DNA of 64,000 nucleotides from Mycocentrospora acerina (taxonomy: Eukaryota > Ascomycota > Dothideomycetes > Pleosporales). The notes below the pieces were generated by a model. The model was not told the DNA's origin and did no database searches. It saw only the letters and a list, made by a program, of their open reading frames with translations. The position numbers and the translations under genes are program-made. The DNA is taken from the NCBI GenBank assembly GCA_022701365.1, contig JAKUHH010000032.1:186001-250000 (forward strand), given 5' to 3'. Numbering within the stretch: the stretch's first letter is position 1; each line of letters starts with the position of its first letter. Of the stretch, positions 44,549 to 55,411 are shown one piece after another.

Positions 44549-47500
44549 TCAGCCATAATTGAACGGGTTCCTGCAAAGCGGACAACTACTCGCCCCGCTG
44601 CTTTTGAACCACTTGAACAAACAACCCCCGTGGAAGAGATTCTTGCAAGTCTGACACCTCTTATCCGGCAACTTCCTATCGCTTCCGACTATCGAGTAAC
44701 AAATCGCACACTCGGTCTGTCCTTTCATCGCACCATCTACATTGCGCTTAAATGTCGTTAGCGCATCTATTAAACTGCCGTTGAAGATTGTGATGGCGCC
44801 GAGCGACGTGCGCAGCCATGACTGCCACTTTTGCTCGTTAACAGCTACGCGGTTGAGGGACTCGACATGAGCGTTTTGGATAGGGAAGGCGGCCGGGAGA
44901 CTGATGCGCATGCTCATTGTTTGCTCATCAACAGTGTATAGCGCGGTTATTTCGCGCGCACGCGGCGCAACGCGTACAGTGAAAGGGGAGTCGGCGTCGG
45001 ATACGAGTTGAGCATCAGACCAGGTTGTTACGGAGTGGAGGGCCGCGGCGATGACGGGAGGGGAGATCTACCGAGATTAGCATATAGGGGATTGAAGGGT
45101 TTAACATGTCTGAGGGCTAACGAACAAATTTTTCGGTCCAGGGCTCCAAGGTAACGACTGTAGCTCTGCTCTTGCAATCAATAAACCACGCCTTTGTTAA
45201 ACTTGGAACGTGTCGTAGACACAAGAAGTACAGGTGTGTGAGCAACCACTGTATGTCCCGCTTTGGTGGCTCGACTTCTGGTACGTAGGTGGTGATGTCT
45301 AATTTCGAAACGTCGACTGGCTTGTTATGCGAGTGGCCGAGGAAGTCGAACGTGAAGTTCAGTAAGCCAGGAAGATAGTCACCTTCTTTGATATGTTCGA
45401 CGTAATCGTTCTTGACTTTGAAGGACTAGCAAATTGTTAGAACAACTTACATCATTTAAAATAAACCAAGCTCGTTGAAAACATTCGAGTTCTGCGAGGC
45501 AGTGCAAAAAGGAGGTCTAAGTGGTCAACTTACAGCATGCTCTAAATGGTCAAAAACCAATAGCCAGCTTAACAAATATCCCCGCAGCGGTAGCGGTACA
45601 CTCCTGTCGAAGTTGGCTTCCGCCAACGCTGCGACAGTCGGTGCATCGATGATTAATGAAAGCAACTCTTCTGGCAGCCTCGCAGTCGTCTTCTCCAATG
45701 CTGCGTCGATGGAAATTTGTTCCTGAGCAGCAGGAATCTGCTTGTGCAAAATATCGAATGCTGCTTGCTGTACTGGTTGAGACTCGACATATAGAAGAGG
45801 GAATAGATCCTCTGTAGACTCGAGGTGCTTGAGTGATACTTTGGCTATTTGACGAGCGAGAACATCGTTGACCATCTTCAAAGGTTGATGGAATTCGTCT
45901 GGGAAATGTTGCGAATTTTTGAGTAGGTTGATGAGACCGTTTGCGATTGGCTGCTCAGTCTCTTTCCAGACCTCGACGAGATCGTCGTTAGGTTCTTCAG
46001 CATGTGTGAGGTTTCGTAGCTGGGCATATAGCTTGAGCGAGGCGTGTATGAATGGAATGGAGCTGTGTGGCAAAGTAAGTGACAGCGCCATAGATGTGGA
46101 GATCGGCTACACATACCTATTTGGACCTCCTTCCTGTCCCTGGCCGATACCCTTGTTTTCCTCCCAAGCCGCAGCAAGTGCGTTGAGAATCTCTCCCCAA
46201 TGTTCTCCGTACAAGTCACTAATGAGTGGAAGTAGAACTGTCAAAACACGACACACCTCTCCTTTGACGTTACTTGTAGTACTCTCATTCTGCAACCACG
46301 GAACAACGTGTTTGACGAAGAAGATTAGGCGCTGCTTAGCGATACTATCCGCAATATCTTCTTGGCCATGAATGAGGCTGTTGAGAAGTATCAGTTGGCG
46401 AAGACCTAGAACATGTAAGTCTTGAGCAAATGATGTTAAAAAAAATTGATAAGCTGACCTTCGTCGGGCTTTTGTTCAATATCAAGGCCGGTAAGATCAG
46501 CCACAAGCTCGTTGCACAATCGCTCGCAGGATTTTGATGCAGCTAATGGCTCTTTGAAAGCGTTGAGGAAGCCGATTAACGAAAATGTTTCTATTGAGTG
46601 AATTTAGTACAAGCAATTTCAGAACCGAGAAGCATTATGTACCGTTTTTTTTGCGCGTACTCTTCAGAATATCCTGTAACTGCGCATTCAGAGAAGTTTT
46701 CCAACCACAGATTTCAACTGCATCAGCAATGAGCACACTATAAGCACGCGCGGTGTAATAAGCCTGTGGTGTAGCTATAGATTCAGCTTCAATCTTAGCC
46801 AGGTTCTCACCAGCCCATGTCAGCAGCGAGGAACTGTCCTGCTCTTCTGCCCATTTGGCTGCCAATCGCTTCAACTCTTGCGTGACGTACGAATGCGCAT
46901 CAGCCATGAATGTCATAGCATCAGCCTCCACATCAGGATTGTACTCGGCCCAAAGACCGTTCGCCCCCGCAAGGCCGAGGTTATCGTCTGCAAGCTGAAC
47001 AGTGAGCGCAATGTTGCGCAAATACGCATCCTGAACATATCTAGGGACGTTCTGGACCGCGAAAATGCCAAGATTTTTGAATAGCCTGGTGACGTATTGA
47101 GATATGCGGTAGGCGGCGGAATAACCGTCAGAATCATGAGATAAACCATGCATCTTCAAAGATGGTGGCTGCTGATTGACAAGATAAACGCTGCTACCAA
47201 GAGGGTTGGTGATGGCGAGGGACGGCTTAGGCGCAGTGCCTAGGAAGGGTAGCAGGGCAGTATTCCAGTCATCGATGCTTGGGAAGATTTTGGCTACATC
47301 ATCATAGCTGGTTCCTGGTTTGACGGATTGCTTTGCGAGGTCGACCAGAGTTTCGACAGAGACTGATGTCTTGTTTGCCTCGCGCAGCCCCTGCTGGATG
47401 AGATCAAACATTGACTGCTTGGTGTCTGATCCGGCAGAAAGAATAGTCTGAATGGATGCATTAACAGCAGAGGCCCCTTGTGCAACTTGGTCATTTGGGG

Positions 47501-49954
47501 ATTCAGAGGCAAGAAGCAAACCCTGAAGAAGCTTGGATCCTTGCGGGGCGGCAAGAAACTCTCGCAACATGGATGGATTTGATTTGATAATCTGGCGCAA
47601 GCCTTGTAGCGAGTACGGTGCATGTTGTGAAATAGACAAGGACTGGGTCATGTAAGATAGGATATCGTCGGTAGTCTCTGGGGATAGGATTTTTGCTTGC
47701 GACTGGATTATGCGGTTGAAGGTGTCCCACTCCAGTGATCCTTGAACTGCTTCTTGCACGCTAGTCTTGACATAGCTTTGTAATTCTGGGTCAGAAGTGG
47801 CTAGATTGAATGAAGATGGGATTCTTGGAGACGTAAGGATGGCTTCGAGCGCCTTGGTCTTGGCTGGAGAATCGGGTTCTCCCAGCACGGCTTTGAGAGC
47901 AGCACTCCAGGCATTTTTGAAGAACGGCGCGTCTGAATACGAGTAGAGTAGATCAACTAGATGAGCGGAAGATGGCGAGAGAATGAGCGCAGGCAGCTCA
48001 TCTTGGATGAATCGCTCCAGTTCTTGGTCCAACTGGCTGGCAGATACACTGGACTTGCTGTGACGCAGCAGTGCTGCAATCGCGCCGGCTGCGCCATATG
48101 GCTTTCCGTTCCTATTCTTTACCACGTCCAATGCCTCAGCCACGATTGAGGATGTCGCCTGGCTGAAGGTGGGGTCCGAAGATGTGGAAGCATCGGCCTT
48201 GGTGACTTGCTCCTGCAAATTTGCGAACCTGATCGCGTGTTGAAAGACGGACGCCTGGGACTTGTCGTAGTCTTTTGATTGTTCTGGAGCGGATGTTTTG
48301 ATGTCGTCGATGAGCTGTGAGGCGTACTGTGGCCATTGGTTCTTCAAGGTGGCAGCCATGGTTGGCATGCCTATGGCCTTGGAGAGCACCCCTGTTGCGT
48401 TTGAAGGTATGGCCCATTGCGAGGTTTCGACTGAGGGACGCAAGTATTGTGTGATGATGGGCAAAACCATGTCGGCCAAAAGCTTGTTCTTGTCCTCTTC
48501 TGGCAGGCGCTCGCTGACGAGGGTGACAATGTCTAGGTAGGCATTGAAGGCAGCGTCGTGGTTGAACTTTGACTCGTCCTTGCGCACAATGCCGCCGTGC
48601 AGGGCACCGAGCAGTTCGGCGGCATCTGCAGCATTGGCAGGCAGGACTTGGGCGGGGATTGCCTGGAAGAGCTGAGCCAGGCGGTTCCAGAAATCGCGCG
48701 GCCCCAGCTGCGAGCCCTTTTTGAGGAACTGGCGTAGGCGGCGGTCGACGGACGTCTTGCTCTTGTAGTGCTCGGTCCAGACGGCAGGATAGGAGCGACT
48801 CAGCAGCGTCAGAGCCTCGACATAGTCGTAGACGGAGCCCAGCTGGTCCGAGTGGAGGGCGGTGGCGAGGTAGGCCTTGCTGATGGCGTCGAGGTTGGCG
48901 GCCACGGCGTCGGGCTGCTTGGCCAGACACGTCTTGAGGAAGCGGTGCAGCGAACGGCGGATGGCGGCGTCGGCGTGGGCGGCAAAGTCCCACAGCTTGC
49001 GGTCGGCCAGCAGGCGCTGGTACTCGGGCTGGTGCTTGGCCAGGTCGTCGGGGTGCAGGTTGGCCAGCAGGCTGCCGAGCAGGGCGACGCAGGCCGAGAC
49101 GACGCGGCTGTACTTGGCCTCTGCGTCGTCGGGGCTCACGGTGCGTTCGTCGCTGAGGGTGGCAGGGCTCTCGTTGGCGATGGCGGCGGCGCAGTAGTCG
49201 AGAATGGGCTGCTGGTAGGCCTTGCGGAGGCCCTGCATCTTCTCGGGCGTGGCGAAGACGCGGCGCAGGGCCGTCTGCGTGGCATCGACGACGGAGCGGT
49301 CGCTGTCATAGAGGCCGGCCAGCCAGGCGGCGACGCTCTTGGGCATGTGTCTGGCGATGCGGCGGCCGGCTGAGGCGGCCATGAGGCCGTGGACGGCGTG
49401 GGCGTTTTGGCGGACGGCCTTTGCATTGTCGATGGCGGTGCGGGGGTAGAGGGAGATCTGGTGTTGGTGTTACTACTGTTGCTGTTACTACTATTGTTAT
49501 TGCTGCTCTGGCATGTACATGTACCCGTATTTGCATGTACTTGTCACGTGGGCACTGGCATCTTCCCAGGTGCATGTGCAGACACGGACAGGTGCACTGG
49601 TGTGCAGAGGCAAACATGCAGGTATGCTGGTGTGTGGGGGCAAATATACAGGTGTGGGGGAGTTGAACGCACCCAAGCCTCGAGCAAACCCTCTTCCACG
49701 GGCTCTCGCAGCGCGGCCAGGTAGGCGAGCAGGTCGTCGAGGGCCTTTGCCTTTGTGGTGCTGTCGCGCTTGCTCAGGTTGCGCAGGTACACGACCACGT
49801 TGGCGTCGGACACGTTGGACACGTCTGGCGGCTCCGTCACGTACGACAGCTGCGACGAGCTGGCGCCAAAGGCGAAGCTGGAGCCAAAGGTCGACGACGC
49901 CAGTGAGGCTGCCCGCGCGCTGCTGGCCTGCGCCTTGGCCGTGCGCTTGCTCAT
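44549..49954 (-). CDS. LTN1: Listerin, E3 ubiquitin ligase of ribosome quality control
   Basis: Seven exons (49673-49954, 46643-49457, 46459-46590, 46117-46405, 45534-46062, 45126-45425, 44549-45067) sum to 4866 nt, 1621 residues, a usual listerin length. The N-terminus has FGSSFAFGASSSQLSYVTEPPD and VVVYLRNLSKRDSTTKAKALDDL, the conserved N-domain that binds the 60S-NEMF complex. A long HEAT/ARM-like helical middle follows. The C-terminus has an RWD-like block and the RING: CAIC, CQTC, H, C, CPLC, ending NPFNYG. Listerin ubiquitinates stalled nascent chains on 60S subunits for proteasomal removal (Ltn1/Rkr1 in yeast). Intron 1 (215 nt) is long and rich in GTA/CAACA repeats. The start is shared-promoter side with RAD3. 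Confidence 0.94.
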
Positions 49955-50555
49955 GATGGTGGCGGCGGTGGTGGTGGTAGTGGTGGGGGGAGAGGAAGCC
50001 GTCACGTGGGCGTGGGCGTGGGCGTGCCTTGAGACGGGCGCTTGGATGTGACGGTAGTGGGCAGTCACTGCTTCCGTCGTCGTTGGTTGCAGGCAGTCAC
50101 TGCTTCCGTCGTCGTTGGTTGTAGGCAGTCACTGCTTCCGTCGTGGCAGTCAGTCACTACTTCCGTCGCGGCAGTCAGTCAGTTACTGCTTCCGTCGTCG
50201 TTGGTTGCAGGCAGTCGCTGCTTCCGTCGTAGCAGTCAGTCCCTACTTCCGTCGTGGCAGTCAGTCGCCATGTCCCTCGTCAGTCCGTCCAAGTGCCGGC
50301 CAGCGTCAGTGTGGGGTCGACGCGAAATATGCTCGGCCATGACGCTATCCATCCACCGCGTCTGCCCGCCGCTGACTAACTACCGGCTGCGGCCTAGCCT
50401 CGCCTCGCCTCGCTGCACGCATCCTTGTCCATGCATCCATGTCTCGATGCACCCATGGCAAGACATCATCAGCCTCGTCTTTTGCTCCGTCTCCCGTCGA
50501 CGGTCCTCCTCGCACCGCCACGACTCCCTCCGCGCGGGCCGCGGACAGCTGAACG
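49955..50555. promoter_or_regulatory. Divergent LTN1/RAD3 promoter region
   Basis: Only 601 bases separate the two divergent start codons. The region contains a GTGGTGG-type run near 49965-49990 next to LTN1, a GTGGGCGTG repeat near 50010 and the 32-bp minisatellite annotated separately. No TATA box stands out. Confidence 0.55.
50060..50275. repeat. Minisatellite, 32-bp core unit
   Basis: Direct repeats of a unit opening GGCAGTCACTGCTTCCGTCG and closing TCGTTGGTTGCA. Two complete adjacent units begin at 50060 and 50092; beyond them shorter and rearranged units share GGCAGTCAGTC and ACTTCCGTCG cores. It lies in the LTN1/RAD3 intergenic region, about 280 bases or more before the RAD3 ATG. Confidence 0.85.
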
Positions 50556-50615
50556 ATGAAGTTCTACATAGAGTGAGTCTCTCTGCATTCCGTAGACTGT
50601 GACAACCTGCGCCTG

Positions 50616-50649
<34 letters not shown>

Positions 50650-53270
50650 ATTTGCCCCAGCAGAGCAGCAAGTCGTCTCGCATACAGACGACCACTACTA
50701 CCACTACTGCCACTACTGCCACTACTACTACTACTACTACTGCCACCACTACTACTATTACTACTACTACAACCACCACCACCACCACCACCACCACCAT
50801 CACTGCTTGCATAATGCTTACCACAAACCACTTCACCCTTGACTCTTGCTATCCTCTTCTTCCTCAACTCCCACCAGCCTAAGAACCCACACTCACGTGC
50901 CACAGCTCCCTCCCCGTGCTCTTCCCCTACCCACGCGTCTACCCCGAGCAGTATGCCTACATGTGCGATCTCAAGCGGACCCTCGACCGCGGCGGCCACT
51001 GCGTCCTGGAAATGCCCTCGGGAACAGGCAAGACCGTGTCCCTGCTCTCGTTGATCATAGCCTACCAGCAGCACTACCCGGAAAAGCGCAAGCTCATCTA
51101 CTGCTCGCGGACAATGTCCGAGATTGAAAAGGCCCTCGCCGAGCTCAAGGCCCTGATGAAGTACCGCACCCAAGAGCTGGGCTACGAGGAGGAGTTTCGC
51201 GGCCTGGGCCTGACAAGTAGAAAGAACTTGTGCCTGCATCCCAGTGTCAAGCGCGAGAAGAGTGGCGGCGTCGTCGATGCGCGCTGCCGAAGCCTGACTG
51301 CTGGCTTCGTCAAGGAGAAGAAGGAGCGCGGCGAAGATGTCGAAATGTGCGTCTACCACGACAATCTCGATCTCCTCGAGCCTCACAACCTGATCCCGCC
51401 AGGCGTCTGGACCTTTGACGGCATGCTCAAGTACGGCGAGCAGCAGAAGCAGTGTCCCTACTTCACCGCTCGAAGAATGATGCAGTACTGCAACGTCATC
51501 ATCTACTCGTACCACTACCTCCTCGATCCCAAAATTGCCGACCGTGTCTCCAAGGAACTCAGCAAAGACTGCATTGTCGTCTTCGACGAAGCCCACAACA
51601 TTGACAATGTGTGCATCGAGTCTCTCAGCATCGACTTGACCGAAGACTCCCTGCGAAAGGCCACCAACGGCGTCAACAAGCTGGACCAGAAAATCACAGA
51701 CATGAAGAGCTCAGACGCCAATAAACTCCAAAACGAGTACGCAAAGCTCGTCGAGGGCCTGCGCGCAGCAGACGAAGCCCGCACCGAAGACGCCTTCATG
51801 GCGAATCCTGCCCTCCCAGACGACCTGCTGACAGAAGCTGTGCCCGGCAATATTAGACGGGCAGAGCACTTTGTCGCCTTCCTCAAGCGCTTCATCGAGT
51901 ATTTGAAAACACGCATGAAGGTGCTGAATGTCATTTCCGAGACCCCGCCCTCCTTTCTCGAGCACTGCAAAGACCTGACCTTTATCGAACGCAAGCCACT
52001 GCGTTTCTGTGCAGAGCGCCTCACAAGTCTTGTCCGCACCCTCGAACTCACAAACATTGAAGACCTCCAACCTTTGCAAGAAGTAGCCACTTTTGCTACC
52101 CTCGTCGCCACCTACGAAACCGGCTTTCAGATCATCACTGAGCCCTTTGAATCCGCAAACGCCACCGTCCCCAACCCCGTACTCCATTTCACCTGTCTCG
52201 ACGCCGCCATTGCCATAAAACCCGTCTTTGAGCGCTTCTACTCTGTCATCGTCACCTCGGGGACCCTGTCGCCCCTCGACATGTACCCCCGCATGCTCAA
52301 CTTCAGCACTGTCGTGCAATCTTCCTTCACCATGACCCTGACCCGGAAATCCTTCCTCCCCATGATCATCGACCGCGGCAACGACCAAAACGCCATCACG
52401 ACCGAATTCTCGCACCGCCACGACGTTCAAGTGCAACGCAATTACGGCTCGCTGCTGATTGAAATGTGCAAACTTACCCCGGACGGAATCGTCGTCTTCT
52501 TCCCGTCCTACCTATACATGGAATCCATCATCTCCTCATGGCAAGGCATGGAAATTCTCGACACGGTCTGGAAATACAAACTCATTCTGGTCGAAACGCC
52601 CGACGCCCAGGAAACGGCCCTCGCACTCGAGACGTTTCGCACAGCATGTAACAACGGGCGCGGTGCAGTTCTCCTCTGTGTCGCGCGCGGAAAAGTGTCC
52701 GAGGGCATAGATTTTGACCACCACTACGGCCGCACCGTGCTCTGCATTGGCATCCCCTACCAATACACCGAGTCCCGCATCCTCAAAGCGCGTCTCGACT
52801 TTTTGCTGGAAACGTATCGCATCGCACCAAACGACTTTCTCGCCTTTGACGCCATGCGTCACGCTGCGCAATGTCTTGGGCGTGTTATTCGCGGAAAAGA
52901 CGACTACGGCATTATGGTCTTGGCAGATAAACGCTTCAACAAGCGCGTCAAACAGCTGCCCAAGTGGATCCAGCAGGGTCTTGACGCCAAGCATGAGAAA
53001 ATGAGCATCGATATGGCGGTAGGCAGCGCAAAGGCCTTTTTGCGCGATATGAGTGTGCCATGGACACAGAGCGAGAGGGAGGGCCATTCGAGCTGGGGGC
53101 CCAAGGAACTTGAAGAACATCAAAGACGTACCGAAGAGGCTGGCATTGGCGGCATGGATAGTAAGGCCATTAGGGCGTTGGAAGGAAGGGCCGAAGTTGA
53201 GGAAGATGACAACGGGGAAGGAGATGAGTTTGGGGGCAAGGACATAGATGCTGCCATGGCCGACTTGTAG
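50556..53270 (+). CDS. RAD3: TFIIH 5'-3' DNA helicase RAD3/XPD
   Basis: Exon 1 (50556-50572) encodes only MKFYI plus two bases; exon 2 (50906-53270) completes 793 residues, close to yeast Rad3 (778). The joined start MKFYIDSLPVLFPYPRVYPEQYAYM matches the Rad3 start closely. Walker A is MPSGTGKT with Lys48, as in Rad3. Iron-sulfur cysteines lie in the segment with NLCLHPSV, DARCRSL, MCVYHDN and QCPYFTARR. The DEAH box VFDEAHN is at about 233. C-terminal helicase motifs include SGTLSPLDMYPRML, ARGKVSEGIDFDHHYGR and HAAQCLGRVIRGKDDYG. It opens DNA in nucleotide-excision repair and has a structural role in transcription initiation. The 333-nt intron right after five codons is filled with triplet repeats. 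Confidence 0.95.
50610..50805. repeat. Triplet-repeat tracts in RAD3 intron 1
   Basis: A CTG tract of about a dozen units (about 50615-50650) is followed by mixed CTA/CCA tracts (about 50689-50805), ending in about eight CCA units. All lie inside the first RAD3 intron, so changes in length would not alter the protein. Confidence 0.9.
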
Positions 53271-53298
53271 AAGAAGAAGAAGAAGAAGAAGAAGAAGT
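53268..53298. repeat. AGA/GAA microsatellite after RAD3 stop
   Basis: About ten AAG/AGA units start directly at the RAD3 stop codon, in the 3' UTR. Confidence 0.9.
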
Positions 53299-53535
53299 CA
53301 TGGGTGTTCTACTTGCATGAATTTAGAAAATAGAGGGCGAGTTGAAAACATGTAGATTGAGCTAATAACAACCGCACCATCGAAGAACAAAAGGTAGTCC
53401 TTAACCAAGTAGAAACGTCAAACATCTCAAAATAAAGAACAACTCTACCCACAACTTTTCTCAATCATGCACAGCGCCAAAACCAAAACAAAATACAATC
53501 ATGTCCCTACTCCATATCCATCTCTCGCCCACCTT

Positions 53536-54535
53536 CTACATTTCCATCTCCATGAACAGCCACTTCTCGCTTGTATCCTCGTCGTCTGTAAACTCGGCCA
53601 ATGTCGTGAGCCCAAACCCAATCCAGCCCAGGTCCTTTGTCAGATTATCTCTTGCCAGCTGGTCTGCCCTGCGATCGATGCACACAATGAGGCGGTCGCA
53701 GGAGAAATAAGGTTGGGCGCAGACTTCAAGGAGGGCCATGAGTCTGTTCATAGTGTTAGAAATCAGTACTCAGCACGAGAAATCGGAACATAGCCTACCC
53801 AGCCTTGAGATCACCATTAATGACCTCGTCATCAAAAAAGACGAACATGGTCTTTTCGCCATCCTCGTTCTTTGCAACAAACCCGCGGAACCGGATTCCA
53901 CCGACATAATCCCACATTTCAATGAAATCATCGACGTTGCTTTGATCCTCGTGCTTCACGTCGTAGTCCTCGTCGATGGCGCAGTCTGCATCGATGCCGA
54001 GGTCTTCCTCGCCGTATATCTGGTCGTGATGACGGCAGGTCTCGGTCTTGCTGTGCATACCCATTACAAGCGAATCTGCGCGCTGTATCCCCTCACCCAG
54101 GAAAACAGCTCGCAGCGTCTCGCAGAAGAGTCTCTCACACTCAACTGTAATGGTGTATGCAGCCCCCCCTCGGCGCGCCTTACCGAGGGGGGGACTTGAA
54201 GGGGGGGAAGGTATGCCCTGTCCACCGTGTTAGTACTAAATAATGATGATTGATAGTCGACAAAACAAGAATTCGATCAAGAATTGTAATCACTCCAACG
54301 CGCAAAACAAAATCGACGTACCGAGCCGACCTCAGGCATACCACTCGACCCCGGCCCCCAGCGTAGTGCTGTAATGGAAGCCCTGCAGGGCTGCAGAGCA
54401 AGTATTCACTGCATAACAGCTCGCACGCACGCAATCCTGCGAAGCGCTTGAGCCGCTGCTGCGATTACTACTACTGCTACTACTGCTACTACTACTACTA
54501 ATACTACTGTTACGTTTCATGGATGAGATGGCCAT
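53536..54535 (-). CDS. OAZ1: Ornithine decarboxylase antizyme, +1 frameshift gene
   Basis: The zero frame starts at 54535, has a Ser run (SSISSSSSSSSSSSN) and ends after 67 codons at TGA 54332-54334 (GVEWYA-stop). Shifting +1 at GCC-TGA gives GAG GTC GGC TCG to 54322; exons 53799-54217 and 53536-53743 then complete a product of about 279 residues. The second part is an antizyme domain: TITVECERLFCETLRAVFLGEG, GGIRFRGFVAK.., LMALLEVCAQPYFSCDRLIVCIDR, DLGWIGFGLTTL and a closing SEKWLFMEMEM. Antizyme binds ornithine decarboxylase, sends it to the proteasome without ubiquitin and curbs polyamine uptake; polyamines increase the frameshift. Both introns (104 and 55 nt) preserve phase only in the shifted frame, confirming the model. 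Confidence 0.92.
54163..54193 (-). promoter_or_regulatory. Perfect 11-bp GC hairpin downstream of the antizyme shift site
   Basis: In the mRNA CCCCCCCUCGG and CCGAGGGGGGG pair perfectly around the 9-base loop UAAGGCGCG. In the spliced message it starts about 34 bases after the UGA. It lies in coding sequence (PPLGKARRGG). A third C-run just upstream (54201-54207) could compete for the G-run. Confidence 0.7.
54329..54340 (-). promoter_or_regulatory. OAZ1: Programmed +1 frameshift site, UAU GCC UGA GGU
   Basis: The zero-frame stop UGA directly follows GCC. Skipping the U of UGA and reading GAG opens the antizyme frame. The best-studied vertebrate site is UCC-UGA, so the P-site codon here is GCC instead. 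The UGA is followed by G. Confidence 0.88.
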
Positions 54536-55411
54536 GTTCTGCCACGGTTGCTACGACTATTTGCTGACGAGTCGTGGTAAGAGGTTGGGAGGCGATTGCG
54601 GACGACTACGGGCAGAAGAGGTCGGACAGTTGGCTTGAGGCTGGTTGTGTAGCGGTGACTGTAGGGCGACGAGGCTGTAAGAAGAAGCGGTCGAGGAGAT
54701 ATATGCACTGGTGTAGAAGACTGATTGCAGTAATGAGGACGAGGAAAGATGCCGAATGTGAGGAGTCGAAGCACGCTAATAAATGGCGTGGCGCCCGACG
54801 GCTTGGTCATTGGTTCCAAGGTAGATTGATGACAACAGTTGCACGTGCACGTTAGACAGCCAAAGTAGGAGCGTTTACTTGCAACACATCTCCCAACTTG
54901 AAATATTTCTCGACTTGCGCCCAAAGAGACCTCCAGAATCAGTTCACAGGATCTTGAAGCTCGCACATCGTATCAACTGGCGAGAAAGGAATAGGCGCCG
55001 CTGTAGATGAATTTATCACTTTGCATCATGGTAACAAATATGGAACAGCATCTTAATCTATTGGCTATATGAAAGGAAATCCTAAACTCCACATAGACTT
55101 TTCGAAATAGCATCCTCAGCGAAAACCTCGCCATCTCTGGGCAAATCGCCTCGCTAGATCACAAAACAATTAGGAAACACTCGACATAGGGGGATGAGAA
55201 ATCCGTCCTCCCTGCACCCCAGACTATGCAAGTCGGATATCTCATACATCGTGCTATGCAGCAAAAATAGACTTCGACAGGAACAGGAAATTTACAAGAG
55301 AAGCGCGCGTACGGGTGGGAACCCGCACAAGTCTAATGCGCACAAGTGGAGTCGGCATTCCCATATAGACACGGGAAGTGGATCCAAAACTCGTGCAAAC
55401 TGACCAGACGC
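54536..55411. other. Antizyme upstream region and FPR4 3' flank
   Basis: About 880 bases. The frames are short and lack motifs. It probably holds a long antizyme 5' leader; nothing else supported. Confidence 0.45.

Noticed and set aside
48768..49373. 201-codon plus-strand frame opposite LTN1
   Set aside because: It is the GC-rich antisense of the listerin N-terminal region; the translation is Gly/Val-rich without motifs, and the minus strand carries a clearly conserved protein.
50469..51596. 375-codon minus-strand frame opposite RAD3
   Set aside because: It reads through the antisense of RAD3 and its intron repeats, giving long Ser/Gly runs; no conserved domain.
51711..52436. 241-codon minus-strand frame opposite RAD3
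   Set aside because: Shadow of the RAD3 coding strand produced by codon bias.
54140..54178. Possible 39-nt extra intron in the antizyme (GTAAGG inside the hairpin loop to ATTACAG)
   Set aside because: It preserves frame but is below the usual minimum intron size and would delete the TIT of TITVECERLF, the first strand of the conserved antizyme domain.
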